This document shows positions 35,311-43,635 of a DNA stretch of 64,000 nt, one piece after another. Position 1 is the first letter of the stretch. Every line of letters begins with the position of its first letter. The stretch is taken from NCBI GenBank assembly GCA_023138875.1, contig JAGLOO010000024.1, positions 1 through 64,000 of the forward strand, read 5' to 3'. The position numbers and the translations under genes are program-made. Below the pieces are notes generated by a model. The model was not told the DNA's origin. It worked only from the letters and a program-made list of their open reading frames with translations, and did no database searches. Source of the stretch: Bacteroidales bacterium. GTDB taxonomy: Bacteria; Bacteroidota; Bacteroidia; Bacteroidales; GCA-2748055.

Positions 35311-37257
35311 GTGGCAAAATTACAAAAAAAAAGCTTAGCTGAACTTGAAGATTACCGGCAGATTTTAACCCGTTACTGGGGCTATACGGAATTTCGTTCG
35401 CTGCAGGAAGAAATCATCCTTTCTGTGGGAAGGGGAGAGGATACCCTGGCGCTGATGCCCACCGGCGGAGGTAAGTCAATCACATTCCAGATTCCTTCGC
35501 TCGCAATGGATGGAATTTGCATTGTGGTAACACCGCTGATTGCACTGATGAAAGATCAGGTGGATCATCTGATCAGCAGAAAGATCAAGGCAGCTGCCAT
35601 CCATTCGGGCATGACCAGGAATGAAATTCTAACCACCCTTGACAACTGTATCTTCGGAGATTTCAAGTTTCTCTATGTATCACCCGAACGCCTTGGTACC
35701 GAATTATTTCGGGCACGGGTCAGGGATATGAATGTCAACCTGATCGCAGTGGATGAGGCGCATTGCATATCGCAGTGGGGATACGATTTCCGGCCTTCTT
35801 ACCTGGAGATCAATTCCATCAGGGAAATGTTGGAGCAAGTGCCGGTGCTTGCACTGACTGCTACGGCAACACCTGAAGTATGTGATGATATTCAGGATCG
35901 ATTGTTCTTTAAGAAAAAGAACCTGTTAAGAAAGAGTTTCGATCGTGCAAACCTGGCCTATGTGGTCAGGCAAACGGAAGATAAGACCAGGGAGTTGACC
36001 GGAATTATCCAGAACCTGGAAGGAAGTGGCATTGTGTATGTCCGCAACCGTAAAAAATGCCGTGAACTGGCACAATTGCTTCAGGAAAAGGGCATTCCGG
36101 CGGTCTACTATCATGCCGGATTGAAACAGGAGACAAGGGATGAAAGGCAGCGGGGATGGACCGGTAACCGGTTCAGGGTGATGGTAGCTACCAATGCGTT
36201 CGGAATGGGGATTGATAAGCCTGATGTGCGTTTCGTAATTCACATGGACCTGCCCGACACCCCCGAGGCATATTTCCAGGAAGCCGGGAGGGCTGGAAGG
36301 GATGAAAAAAAGTCATGGGCCATCCTTCTCTACAGTCAGGCCGACAAACGATTGGCTGAACAGCGTATTGGTGTTAATTTCCCTGGAATCCCCAGGATAC
36401 GGGAAGTGTATAAGGGCCTGTGCAATTATCTTCAGATACCCCTGGGGAGTGGGAAAGGGCATCAATACGATTTTGAGATCGGGGAATTTCTGCACAGGTA
36501 CCGGTTCAATGCCCTGGTTGCCCATAGCGCCCTGAAGATTCTTGGCAGGGAGGGTTATATTGCCCTGACAGAGGCATTCAACAATCCTTCAAGGATCATG
36601 TTTCGGGTGGGACGTGATGATCTTTACAGTTTCCAGGTAAAGCATGCCGGATTCGATGGATTCATTAAGTTGCTCCTCAGATCATACAGCGGGCTCTTTT
36701 CCCAGTATGTAAGGATTGATGAAGCATTCCTTACAAAACGATCGGGACTCTCTGCAGAGCAGGTATATGGATACCTGAAAAATCTTTCATCCCTCCATAT
36801 CATTCATTATATTCCGCGAAAAGATATACCGGTGATTACGTTCCTTGAAGAACGGCTCGATGAAAAAAACATGCTGATCTCACCCGAAAGGTATCATTTC
36901 AGAAAAGAGCGATACGAGAAAAGAATCAAAGAGATGATTCGTTATGCGTCGTCGGAGACCCTGTGCAGAAACCAGTTCCTGCTGAGTTATTTCGGACAAC
37001 GGGATGTACCCAGATGTGGACGTTGTGACGTGTGCAGGGCAGGGGATGGATTGGATCGCGACAGTGCCGAATTTAATGTGATCAGGGAAAAGATTGTGGA
37101 TCTGCTCTCCACTGGAAAGGAGACCCTGGAAGATCTGGTGGCGGCTACAGGGATGGATCCCGGGAAGGTTATTCAGGTAGTTGAATGGATGGTTGAGCAG
37201 GGTAAGATCAGCAGGGAGAAGGACCTGAAACTTAGCTGGACAGGATCCCGGCAATGA
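35311..37257 (+). CDS. recQ: RecQ-family ATP-dependent DNA helicase
   Basis: About 648 residues. Motifs: ALMPTGGGKSITFQIP (Walker A), VDEAHCISQWGYDFRPSY (DEAH plus aromatic loop), LTATATPEVCDDI, QEAGRAGRD (motif VI), then the RecQ zinc region CRNQFLLSYFGQ...CGRCDVC and a winged-helix C terminus. The only start codon in frame is a GTG at 35311. An ATG two bases earlier is out of frame and stops after nine codons, because a run of nine A separates the two frames. A tenth A would join that ATG to the recQ frame. The GTG is taken as the working start. Confidence 0.92.
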   Translation: MAKLQKKSLAELEDYRQILTRYWGYTEFRSLQEEIILSVGRGEDTLALMPTGGGKSITFQIPSLAMDGICIVVTPLIALMKDQVDHLISRKIKAAAIHSGMTRNEILTTLDNCIFGDFKFLYVSPERLGTELFRARVRDMNVNLIAVDEAHCISQWGYDFRPSYLEINSIREMLEQVPVLALTATATPEVCDDIQDRLFFKKKNLLRKSFDRANLAYVVRQTEDKTRELTGIIQNLEGSGIVYVRNRKKCRELAQLLQEKGIPAVYYHAGLKQETRDERQRGWTGNRFRVMVATNAFGMGIDKPDVRFVIHMDLPDTPEAYFQEAGRAGRDEKKSWAILLYSQADKRLAEQRIGVNFPGIPRIREVYKGLCNYLQIPLGSGKGHQYDFEIGEFLHRYRFNALVAHSALKILGREGYIALTEAFNNPSRIMFRVGRDDLYSFQVKHAGFDGFIKLLLRSYSGLFSQYVRIDEAFLTKRSGLSAEQVYGYLKNLSSLHIIHYIPRKDIPVITFLEERLDEKNMLISPERYHFRKERYEKRIKEMIRYASSETLCRNQFLLSYFGQRDVPRCGRCDVCRAGDGLDRDSAEFNVIREKIVDLLSTGKETLEDLVAATGMDPGKVIQVVEWMVEQGKISREKDLKLSWTGSRQ

Positions 37258-37272
37258 TTTGTTCTCTTTTAC

Positions 37273-37280
37273 TATCTTTG
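37273..37280 (+). promoter_or_regulatory. -7 box at the start of the DUF5063 gene
   Basis: TATCTTTG fits TAnnTTTG and ends only 4 bases before the ATG at 37285, so a transcript from it would be leaderless or nearly so. No good -33 element is visible at 19-21 bp. Confidence 0.4.
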
Positions 37281-37284
37281 CCGG

Positions 37285-37833
37285 ATGCAAGTCGAAAATC
37301 CCCAGCTTCATAATTATGTGTTTTCCAGTGAAATGGTGGAGTTTGTAACTTCTGCCAATGCATATTGCCAGTTCCTGGAACAACTGAAAGGGGTGGAAGG
37401 AAAAGCATTTATCGCGCGTTCTGTAGAACATCTTGCCGGGGTGTATGTGGCCATCCTGAAGATCGCTGAGACTGAACCTGTATTTGATACCCCTGGAGAA
37501 CCCACAGTCACGGAACAGGATTGGTCCATGGTCTACCAGAGGATTTCCATGCTTCTGGGAGCACACAACGATTGCCTTCGTCCAGCCGAGGATGATGAAT
37601 TCGATCGGTCGGACCTGGTTACACACACCATATCCGAGGACATGGCTGATGTATACCAGGAGTTGAGGAATTTTACGACCATTTACAGCCGGGGATTGGA
37701 TGAGCTGATGAATGATGCTGCCTGGGAGTTGAAGGAACGATTCGGGGAGCACTGGGGAAAAAAACTGTTGCGTTCTCTGACCGCGCTGCACGATCTTTTT
37801 GTAAAAGGGACAGACCCAACGAAAAAAGAATGA
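37285..37833 (+). CDS. DUF5063 domain-containing protein
   Basis: 182-residue soluble, largely helical, acidic protein of the DUF5063 family (segments FSSEMVEFVTSANAYCQFLE, LGAHNDCLRP, SEDMADVYQELRNF, WELKERFGEHWGKKLLRSL). No catalytic motif is evident. Its stop overlaps the start of the 3'-5' exonuclease gene by 4 bp (ATGA), so the two are made together. I recall the same pairing in other Bacteroidota, which suggests the protein works with the exonuclease in RNA metabolism. Confidence 0.88.
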   Translation: MQVENPQLHNYVFSSEMVEFVTSANAYCQFLEQLKGVEGKAFIARSVEHLAGVYVAILKIAETEPVFDTPGEPTVTEQDWSMVYQRISMLLGAHNDCLRPAEDDEFDRSDLVTHTISEDMADVYQELRNFTTIYSRGLDELMNDAAWELKERFGEHWGKKLLRSLTALHDLFVKGTDPTKKE

Positions 37834-38411
37834 TGTTTCAGAGCGAGATGACTAAAGAAGAAGTAGCCGGGCTTGAATTGATCCAGTATGAGGGTCCCAT
37901 CAGTGTTATTGATTCCATGGGTTCTTTTGAACGGGTTATCGATCAGATTGCAGGACATCACATTCTGGGATTTGATACAGAAACCAGGCCTTCCTTCAAA
38001 AAGGGGAACGTATATCCCACGTCACTCATACAGCTCTCTTCATCGGATCATTCATGGCTTGTCCGTGTAAGCAGGATCGGTTACCCGAACAAGCTCCTGG
38101 ATCTTCTCTCCAGTGAAGATACCATCAAGGTGGGCTCTGGTCTGAATGATGACCTGCGAAGGCTCCGGTCTGATTTCCAATTTGAACCGGGTGGATTCCT
38201 GGATCTTCAACGGTATGTAGAAGCTTTTCATATCGAAGAAAAGGGATTGAAAAAATTGAGCGGGATTGTGCTGGGCCATCGCATTTCAAAATCACAACAG
38301 GTTTCTAACTGGGATGCAAATCACTTAACCGAAGCGCAATTGCGCTATGCGGCCACAGATGCATGGATCTGCCTTGAGATTTACAATACACTGAGAAATT
38401 CCTTAATATAA
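37830..38411 (+). CDS. RNase D-like 3'-5' exonuclease
   Basis: 193 residues. DEDD-superfamily motifs are present: Exo I LGFDTETRPSF, Exo II VGSGLNDDLRRLRSD, Exo III YAATDAWICLEIY (the DEDDy form with Tyr). No HRDC domain, so it is the short single-domain type. Likely start is the ATG at 37830 or the Met at residue 7. It overlaps DUF5063 by 4 bp and precedes the rRNA methyltransferase by 4 bp. Confidence 0.92.
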   Translation: MMFQSEMTKEEVAGLELIQYEGPISVIDSMGSFERVIDQIAGHHILGFDTETRPSFKKGNVYPTSLIQLSSSDHSWLVRVSRIGYPNKLLDLLSSEDTIKVGSGLNDDLRRLRSDFQFEPGGFLDLQRYVEAFHIEEKGLKKLSGIVLGHRISKSQQVSNWDANHLTEAQLRYAATDAWICLEIYNTLRNSLI

Positions 38412-38415
38412 CACC

Positions 38416-39603
38416 ATGGATGAGCGTACCAGGATCATATTGAAATCGGGAAAAGACCAGTCGCTGAGACGGTTACATCCCTGGATTTTTTCCGGAGCTA
38501 TTAAGAAAATTCAAGGACCGGCCAGGGAGGGTGAAGTGGTGGATTTGTATGATAACAAGAATGAACTCCTTGCTTCCGGTCACTACCAGGATGGCTCCAT
38601 TGCGGTAAGGGTGCTGAGTTTTGATCCGGTGGAGGTAGACCAGCAGTTTTGGGATGAGAAGATAAGCAATGCATGGCAGCTCAGGGAAAAGCTGGGGCTG
38701 GTTTCTGACCCTCAAACGAATGTATTCAGGTGGGTAAATGCCGAGGGGGATGGATTGCCGGGATTGATCATCGATTACTATGCGGGTACAGCAGCGATCC
38801 AGATGCACTCCATAGGAATGTACCGGAACCTGAAGGCGATTACCGAATCGCTGATAAAAACGGGTGGAAAGAGAATCCATACCATTTACAATAAGAGTGA
38901 ATCGACCCTGCCGGACAAACCCGGAATTACTGAACGGTCAGGTTTCCTGTTGGGCGATAGTGAGAGCGGTGAGGTGCTAGAGAACGGATTCAGGTTCAAT
39001 GTGAACTGGATGCAAGGACAGAAAACGGGGTTTTTCATTGATCAGCGAGACAACCGGAAGCTGGTGGAAAGCTGGTCGGCCGGAAGAAGAGTGCTGAACA
39101 TGTTTGGCTACACGGGTGGTTTCAGTGTCTATGGACTTGGCGGTAATGCCAGCCTGGTTCACAGCGTTGATAGTTCCGGAAAGGCCATCGACCTGACCCG
39201 TCAGCATGTGGAAATGAACTTTCCGGGGGACACCAGGCACGAGGCGTTTGCAGTGGATGCATTCGGTTTCATAAAGGATATAAAAAATAAGTATGACCTG
39301 ATCATACTTGATCCACCGGCCTTTGCCAAGCACCAAAACGTATTGAACAATGCCCTGCAGGGATACAAGCGGCTCAATCAGAAAGCTTTTGAACAGATAG
39401 CCCCAGGGGGAATCCTCTTTACTTTCAGTTGCTCACAGGCAGTGAGCAGGATGAATTTTCGAAAATCGGTATTTGCAGCTGCTGCCAATGCCCGGCGAAA
39501 TGTCAGGATCCTGTACCATCTTTCCCAGCCTCCTGATCATCCCGTGAGCATTTTTCATCCCGAAGGAGAATACCTGAAGGGACTTGTGCTGGAAGTGGAG
39601 TAA
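38416..39603 (+). CDS. Class I SAM-dependent rRNA methyltransferase (RlmI family)
   Basis: 395 residues. An N-terminal PUA domain (LKSGKDQSLRRLHPWIFSGAI) is followed by a SAM-binding domain with motif I LNMFGYTGGFSVYGL, motif IV LIILDPPAFAKHQN (a DPPAF variant typical of 5-methylcytosine enzymes) and LFTFSCSQAVSR. These match the RlmI/RlmK-like family that methylates C1962 of 23S rRNA. Exact target site is inferred from the family. Third gene of the DUF5063-exonuclease operon. Confidence 0.94.
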   Translation: MDERTRIILKSGKDQSLRRLHPWIFSGAIKKIQGPAREGEVVDLYDNKNELLASGHYQDGSIAVRVLSFDPVEVDQQFWDEKISNAWQLREKLGLVSDPQTNVFRWVNAEGDGLPGLIIDYYAGTAAIQMHSIGMYRNLKAITESLIKTGGKRIHTIYNKSESTLPDKPGITERSGFLLGDSESGEVLENGFRFNVNWMQGQKTGFFIDQRDNRKLVESWSAGRRVLNMFGYTGGFSVYGLGGNASLVHSVDSSGKAIDLTRQHVEMNFPGDTRHEAFAVDAFGFIKDIKNKYDLIILDPPAFAKHQNVLNNALQGYKRLNQKAFEQIAPGGILFTFSCSQAVSRMNFRKSVFAAAANARRNVRILYHLSQPPDHPVSIFHPEGEYLKGLVLEVE

Positions 39604-39674
39604 CAATTTAATGTTCCATTCGTCTTATAATACAGTGATACCTGAATATTAAACCTTAAACGGATAAAACGAAA

Positions 39675-40400
39675 ATGAAAAAAACAACTTTATTATTATT
39701 TGGTATTCTGTCTGTAGCCCTCGGGTCCTGCGTCATTAATGGATGGAACAAGAGTGTTTCGGGCAACGGAAATGTTACCGAAGAGACCAGGGATATTTCC
39801 GGATTTGCAGGGGTCCATGTGAGTTCCGGTATTGATGTCTATCTCAGCGAGGGTAAGGATTTCGAAGTGAGGGTTGAAGCTGATGAGAACCTAATGGATG
39901 TTATCATTACCGAGCTAAAAGGCAACATACTGGTTGTCAAGACCGAACAATACGGAATCAGGCATGCCAAATCAAAAAAGGTACATGTGACTTTGCCGGA
40001 GCTTGAAGTGTTGAAGATCAGCAGTGCGGGTGATTGCGTGGGGCAAACCTCTTTCAGTTGCGATGACCTGAAATTGGATATCAGCAGTGCCGGTGATCTT
40101 TCACTGGAGGTGGAAGCCGACAGAATTTACCTGGATATCAGTTCCAGCGGTGATGCCAGGATCTCGGGAAAAACAAATATCCTGGATGTATCCCTGAGCA
40201 GTGCCGGTGATCTCCATGCCTTTGATCTGATTGCAAAAAAGGTGGATGTGAGTGTCTCCAGTGCCGGGGATGCAAGGGTGCATGCCACCGAGGAGATATC
40301 CATGAATGTCTCCAGTGCAGGGAATATTTATTACAGGGGTGATGCCAGGGTAACACATTCCAGGAGTTCCAGTGCAGGAGATATCATTAAGAAAGACTGA
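39675..40400 (+). CDS. Head-GIN/DUF2807 lipoprotein with SSAGD repeats
   Basis: 241 residues with a signal peptide and lipobox (LFGILSVALGSC, Cys19). The mature protein begins with the DUF2807 pattern (VSGNGNVTEETRDISGFAGVHVSSGIDVYL). It then runs through seven SS[AS]G[DN] turns at about 20-residue spacing, the geometry of a right-handed beta-helix. Expected on the cell surface or in the periplasm. It stands alone, converging on rpoD with an 18-bp gap. Its role is unknown despite the common label of putative autotransporter adhesin. Confidence 0.9.
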   Translation: MKKTTLLLFGILSVALGSCVINGWNKSVSGNGNVTEETRDISGFAGVHVSSGIDVYLSEGKDFEVRVEADENLMDVIITELKGNILVVKTEQYGIRHAKSKKVHVTLPELEVLKISSAGDCVGQTSFSCDDLKLDISSAGDLSLEVEADRIYLDISSSGDARISGKTNILDVSLSSAGDLHAFDLIAKKVDVSVSSAGDARVHATEEISMNVSSAGNIYYRGDARVTHSRSSSAGDIIKKD

Positions 40401-40418
40401 ACTGATTGGAAAGTTTGA

Positions 40419-41282
40419 TTATCCGAGGTAACTTTTTAGGATTTTGCTTCTTGTGGTGTGCTTGAGCCTTTTGATGGCTTTTTCCTTGATCTGCCGAACC
40501 CGTTCACGGGTAAGGTTAAACTCTTCACCAATCTCTTCCAGGGTATGTGGGTGTTTTCCATTCAGTCCGAAATAGAGGCGAATGATACTGGCTTCCCTGT
40601 AAGTCAGGGTACTCAATGCCCGTTCTATTTCTTTTCGGAGTGAATCATTGAGCAATCCCCGGTCTGGTGAGGGCGTTTCACTATTGAGCAGTATGTCATA
40701 CATATTCCCGTCTTCGCCGTCCTGAAGGGGAGCATCCATGGATACATGCCTGCCCGAACTGCGGATGGCATCTTTCACATCCTCAGGTGCCAGCTCCAGT
40801 GTCTGTGCAATCTCAAGTACCGTAGGTTCACGCTCGAATTTCTGCTCAAGCTCGGCAAAGGTCTTATTGATCTTATTGATGGATCCGATCTTGTTGAGCG
40901 GCAGACGCACAATGCGGGCCTGCTCTGCAAGTGCCTGGAGTATGGATTGCCTGATCCACCACACTGCATAACTAATGAATTTAAAACCACGGGTTTCATC
41001 GAATCGCTGTGCAGCTTTTATCAGCCCCAGGTTTCCTTCATTAATCAGGTCGGGGAGACTCAAACCCTGGTTCTGGTATTGTTTGGAGACAGAGACTACG
41101 AAGCGCAGGTTTGCCTTGATCAATTTTTCCATGGCCTCCTCGTCCCCTTTCCTAATCCTTCTGGCCAGTTCCACTTCCTCTTCAGCCGTAATCAGGTCCA
41201 CCTTACCTATCTCATGCAAATATTTATCAAGAGAGGGTGTTTCCCGGTTGGTGACCTGCTTGATGATTTTTAACTGTCTCAT
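40419..41282 (-). CDS. rpoD: Primary sigma factor RpoD (short Bacteroidota type)
   Basis: 287-residue group 1 sigma factor. Region 1.2 [22 protein letters not shown], region 2 [55 protein letters not shown] (in parts), region 3 and region 4.2 [25 protein letters not shown]. Region 1.1 is missing, as normal in Bacteroidota, whose primary sigma reads TTTG/TAnnTTTG promoters. It diverges from rho across 297 bp. Confidence 0.96.
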   Translation of the reverse strand: MRQLKIIKQVTNRETPSLDKYLHEIGKVDLITAEEEVELARRIRKGDEEAMEKLIKANLRFVVSVSKQYQNQGLSLPDLINEGNLGLIKAAQRFDETRGFKFISYAVWWIRQSILQALAEQARIVRLPLNKIGSINKINKTFAELEQKFEREPTVLEIAQTLELAPEDVKDAIRSSGRHVSMDAPLQDGEDGNMYDILLNSETPSPDRGLLNDSLRKEIERALSTLTYREASIIRLYFGLNGKHPHTLEEIGEEFNLTRERVRQIKEKAIKRLKHTTRSKILKSYLG

Positions 41283-41579
41283 GCCTCTGGCTGCTTGAGG
41301 TTCGTTATACGTAAAATAAACGATTTTGTTACATGAAAATTTTATCCTAAAAGAGACTAAATATGTTTATTCCAAAAGTGTCTAAATATATATGAAACTA
41401 TTCTTGATACCAAACCCATATCTGTCTGATACCAATTTATTTTTGGTAGTTCACCATAATTCCTTTAATATTGCAACAGAATTTCATTCTAACGAACGAT
41501 TGTTCCATTCTGTTTTTATTCCAACGATTTTGATATTACAATTATCCTCACTGGATTATTTTTTAATTACCATATATTT
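41283..41579. other. AT-rich divergent region between rpoD and rho
   Basis: 297 bp without a credible gene. A box TATTTTTG (41438-41445) faces rho and could give a roughly 130-base leader. No strong hairpin or second box is seen. A 69-codon frame on the + strand in here has the composition of AT-rich noise and overlaps rho. Confidence 0.6.
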
Positions 41580-43376
41580 ATGTACGATATTCTTGAATTG
41601 AATAAAAAGCTTCTCTCCGAGTTGCGAGATGTTGCTAAAGAGCTTAAAATTAAGCGTGTAGAGTCTTTTAGAAAACAAGACTTGATCTATAAAATACTGG
41701 ATACCCAGGCCATTGTCGTTTCTGAAAGCAAGGCTGCAAAAAAGGAGGATTCCAAGAGGGAGGATTCCAAGAGGGAGGATTCCAAGAGGGAGGATTCCAA
41801 AAGGGAGGATTCCAAAAGGGAGGGTTCTAAAAAGGAAAAGGGTTCCAGTGAACGAGAAAGTGCAACGGCCGAACCGAGAAAGAGACCCGGCAGGCCCAAG
41901 AAGGAGAAGAAGCGGGAGCCCGAAGTCAAGGCAGTTGCTCCTGAAGAGAAGACAGAAGTCAAACCTGCCCCGAAACCAGAAGCAGAAAAGGTATTGAAAG
42001 ACCGCACAACTCCGTCACCTGATGAACGGCCCCATAGGAAGGAAAGTGGCCGCAGGGGAGAGGATAGTTACCAGCGGAGACAGGGTGCCGACAGGAGTGA
42101 CAGGAGTGACAGAGGCGACAGGAGTGACAGAAGTGACAGGAGTGACAGAGGCGACAGGAGTGACAGAAGTGACAGGAGTGACAGAGGCGACAGGAGTGAC
42201 AGAGGTGATCGGGGTAAGAAACCTTTCGAACGCAGGGAAGTTGATAAATATGATTTTGAAGGATTGATCACCAATTCCGGCGTCCTTGAGATCATGCCCG
42301 ATGGCTATGGATTCTTAAGGTCATCGGATTACAATTACCTGAATTCACCGGATGATATATATGTTTCCCAGAGCCAGATCAAATTGTTTGGTCTGAAAAC
42401 AGGAGACAATGTGAAAGGGACCATCAGGCCCCCCAAAGAGGGAGAAAAGTATTTTCCACTGATCAAGGTTGAAGAGATCAATGGCCGAAGCCCCGACTAC
42501 ATCCGCGACCGGGTTCCATTTGATTACCTGACCCCATTGTTCCCCGACTCCAAGTTTACACTGGTCGGAGCCGGTCAGAGCAACCTTTCCGTAAGGATTG
42601 TGGATATGTTTGCACCCATCGGGAAAGGTCAGCGCGGGTTGATCGTTGCACAGCCTAAGACAGGTAAAACCGTATTACTGAAAGATATTGCCAATGCCAT
42701 TGCCTCCAATCATCCCGAGGTATACATGATTGTTCTGCTGATCGATGAACGGCCAGAGGAAGTAACCGATATGGCCAGGAATGTAAATGCAGAAGTGATC
42801 TCCTCCACATTTGATGAGCCGGCAGAACGGCATGTTAGAATTGCCAATATTGTGCTTGAAAAGGCCAAGCGCCTGGTTGAATGCGGGCATGATGTGGTGA
42901 TTCTGCTGGACTCCATTACACGTCTGGCCAGGGCTTATAATACCATTTCCCCGGCTTCCGGTAAAGTACTCTCAGGGGGTGTTGATGCCAACGCACTTCA
43001 TAAACCGAAGCGATTCTTCGGAGCCGCAAGGAACATCGAAGATGGGGGTTCCCTCACCATTCTGGCTACAGCGCTTACTGAAACCGGTTCCAAGATGGAT
43101 GACGTGATCTTCGAAGAGTTCAAGGGAACGGGTAATATGGAGCTTCAGCTCGACAGGAAGCTGTCCAACAAGCGTGTGTACCCATCAGTAGATGTGAATC
43201 CTTCCAGTACGCGTAGGGAAGATCTGCTGCTGGATAAGCCCATGCTTGATAAGATCTGGATCTTAAGAAATTACCTCTCAGATATGAATTCGGTAGAGGC
43301 CATGGAATTCCTTAAGGACCGCGTTAACAAGACGGCCACCAATGAAGAGTTCCTGATCTCCATGAACAGCGGCTGA
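41580..43376 (+). CDS. rho: Transcription termination factor Rho with long disordered insertion
   Basis: 598 residues against about 420 for E. coli Rho. Residues 1-43 are the Rho N-terminal helical domain. About 45-223 is a charged, low-complexity insertion made of (EDSKR) repeats at 56-83, a Pro/Lys/Glu-rich middle with [12 protein letters not shown], and (DRS)n-DRG repeats at 171-211. Then comes the RNA-binding cold-shock fold ([21 protein letters not shown]) and the ATPase with Walker [40 protein letters not shown] and [20 protein letters not shown]. Bacteroidota Rho proteins are known to carry such insertions. One in Bacteroides has been linked to phase separation. Confidence 0.97.
   Translation: MYDILELNKKLLSELRDVAKELKIKRVESFRKQDLIYKILDTQAIVVSESKAAKKEDSKREDSKREDSKREDSKREDSKREGSKKEKGSSERESATAEPRKRPGRPKKEKKREPEVKAVAPEEKTEVKPAPKPEAEKVLKDRTTPSPDERPHRKESGRRGEDSYQRRQGADRSDRSDRGDRSDRSDRSDRGDRSDRSDRSDRGDRSDRGDRGKKPFERREVDKYDFEGLITNSGVLEIMPDGYGFLRSSDYNYLNSPDDIYVSQSQIKLFGLKTGDNVKGTIRPPKEGEKYFPLIKVEEINGRSPDYIRDRVPFDYLTPLFPDSKFTLVGAGQSNLSVRIVDMFAPIGKGQRGLIVAQPKTGKTVLLKDIANAIASNHPEVYMIVLLIDERPEEVTDMARNVNAEVISSTFDEPAERHVRIANIVLEKAKRLVECGHDVVILLDSITRLARAYNTISPASGKVLSGGVDANALHKPKRFFGAARNIEDGGSLTILATALTETGSKMDDVIFEEFKGTGNMELQLDRKLSNKRVYPSVDVNPSSTRREDLLLDKPMLDKIWILRNYLSDMNSVEAMEFLKDRVNKTATNEEFLISMNSG
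41745..41834 (+). repeat. 15-bp tandem repeats in rho (EDSKR)
   Basis: Six in-frame copies of a 15-bp unit (gaggattccaagagg and close variants), the last diverged to GAG GGT TCT AAA AAG. The copies are nearly identical at the DNA level, which points to recent slippage. Copy number changes keep the frame. Confidence 0.95.
42090..42212 (+). repeat. 9-bp/36-bp tandem repeats in rho (DRS/DRG)
   Basis: Repeats of gacaggagt and gacagaggc build higher-order 36-bp units coding [12 protein letters not shown], two of them complete, flanked by shorter variants. All are in frame. This is an expandable, charged, Arg/Asp/Ser/Gly-rich tract. Confidence 0.95.
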
Positions 43377-43418
43377 TCTTTATAAACAGCGACTGATCTT
43401 TATAAACAGCGACTGATC
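43365..43418. repeat. 20-bp tandem repeat across the rho stop codon
   Basis: The unit aacagcgactgatctttata occurs 2.7 times. Copy 1 (43365-43384) contains the rho stop codon and differs at one base, copy 2 is at 43385-43404, and a partial copy at 43405-43418. It looks like a tandem duplication of the end of the gene into the 3' UTR. Confidence 0.93.
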
Positions 43419-43436
43419 AAGTCCAAACTATACCTG

Positions 43437-43467
43437 AAAAGTGACGGTTTTCGCCGTCACTTTTTTG
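43437..43467 (+). terminator. Intrinsic terminator after rho
   Basis: An 11-bp stem (AAAAGTGACGG with CCGTCACTTTT) and 6-base loop followed by further T residues, 60 bp after the rho stop. Symmetric enough to act on both strands. Confidence 0.9.
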
Positions 43468-43570
43468 TTTAAAACAAACGCAATTCATGCCACTTCTGTT
43501 ATCCGTCACAGGGCATTATTTGTAATGATTTTATATTACGAACTACCTATCACAATTGAACCTATTTTAC

Positions 43571-43578
43571 TATTTTTG
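43571..43578 (+). promoter_or_regulatory. Possible -7 box upstream of nifJ
   Basis: TATTTTTG fits TAnnTTTG and lies 58 bp before the nifJ ATG. The nearest TTG upstream is only 12 bp away, so the -33 element is not convincing. Confidence 0.3.
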
Positions 43579-43635
43579 GGTGACTTAGATCAAGATAGTT
43601 AACTAATTGTAATTTAAATACATAAGAAAAATAAC

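Noticed and set aside
36880-37791. 303-codon minus-strand frame across the recQ 3' end and DUF5063
   Set aside because: Spans two real genes on the other strand and shows no domain.
41392-41601. 69-codon + strand frame in the rpoD-rho gap
   Set aside because: AT-rich composition, no motif, and it overlaps the rho start. Could be a leader ORF only if conserved.
42090-42212. Regular repeats in rho considered as a CRISPR-like array
   Set aside because: Units are contiguous, in frame, have no spacers, and code for the Rho insertion.
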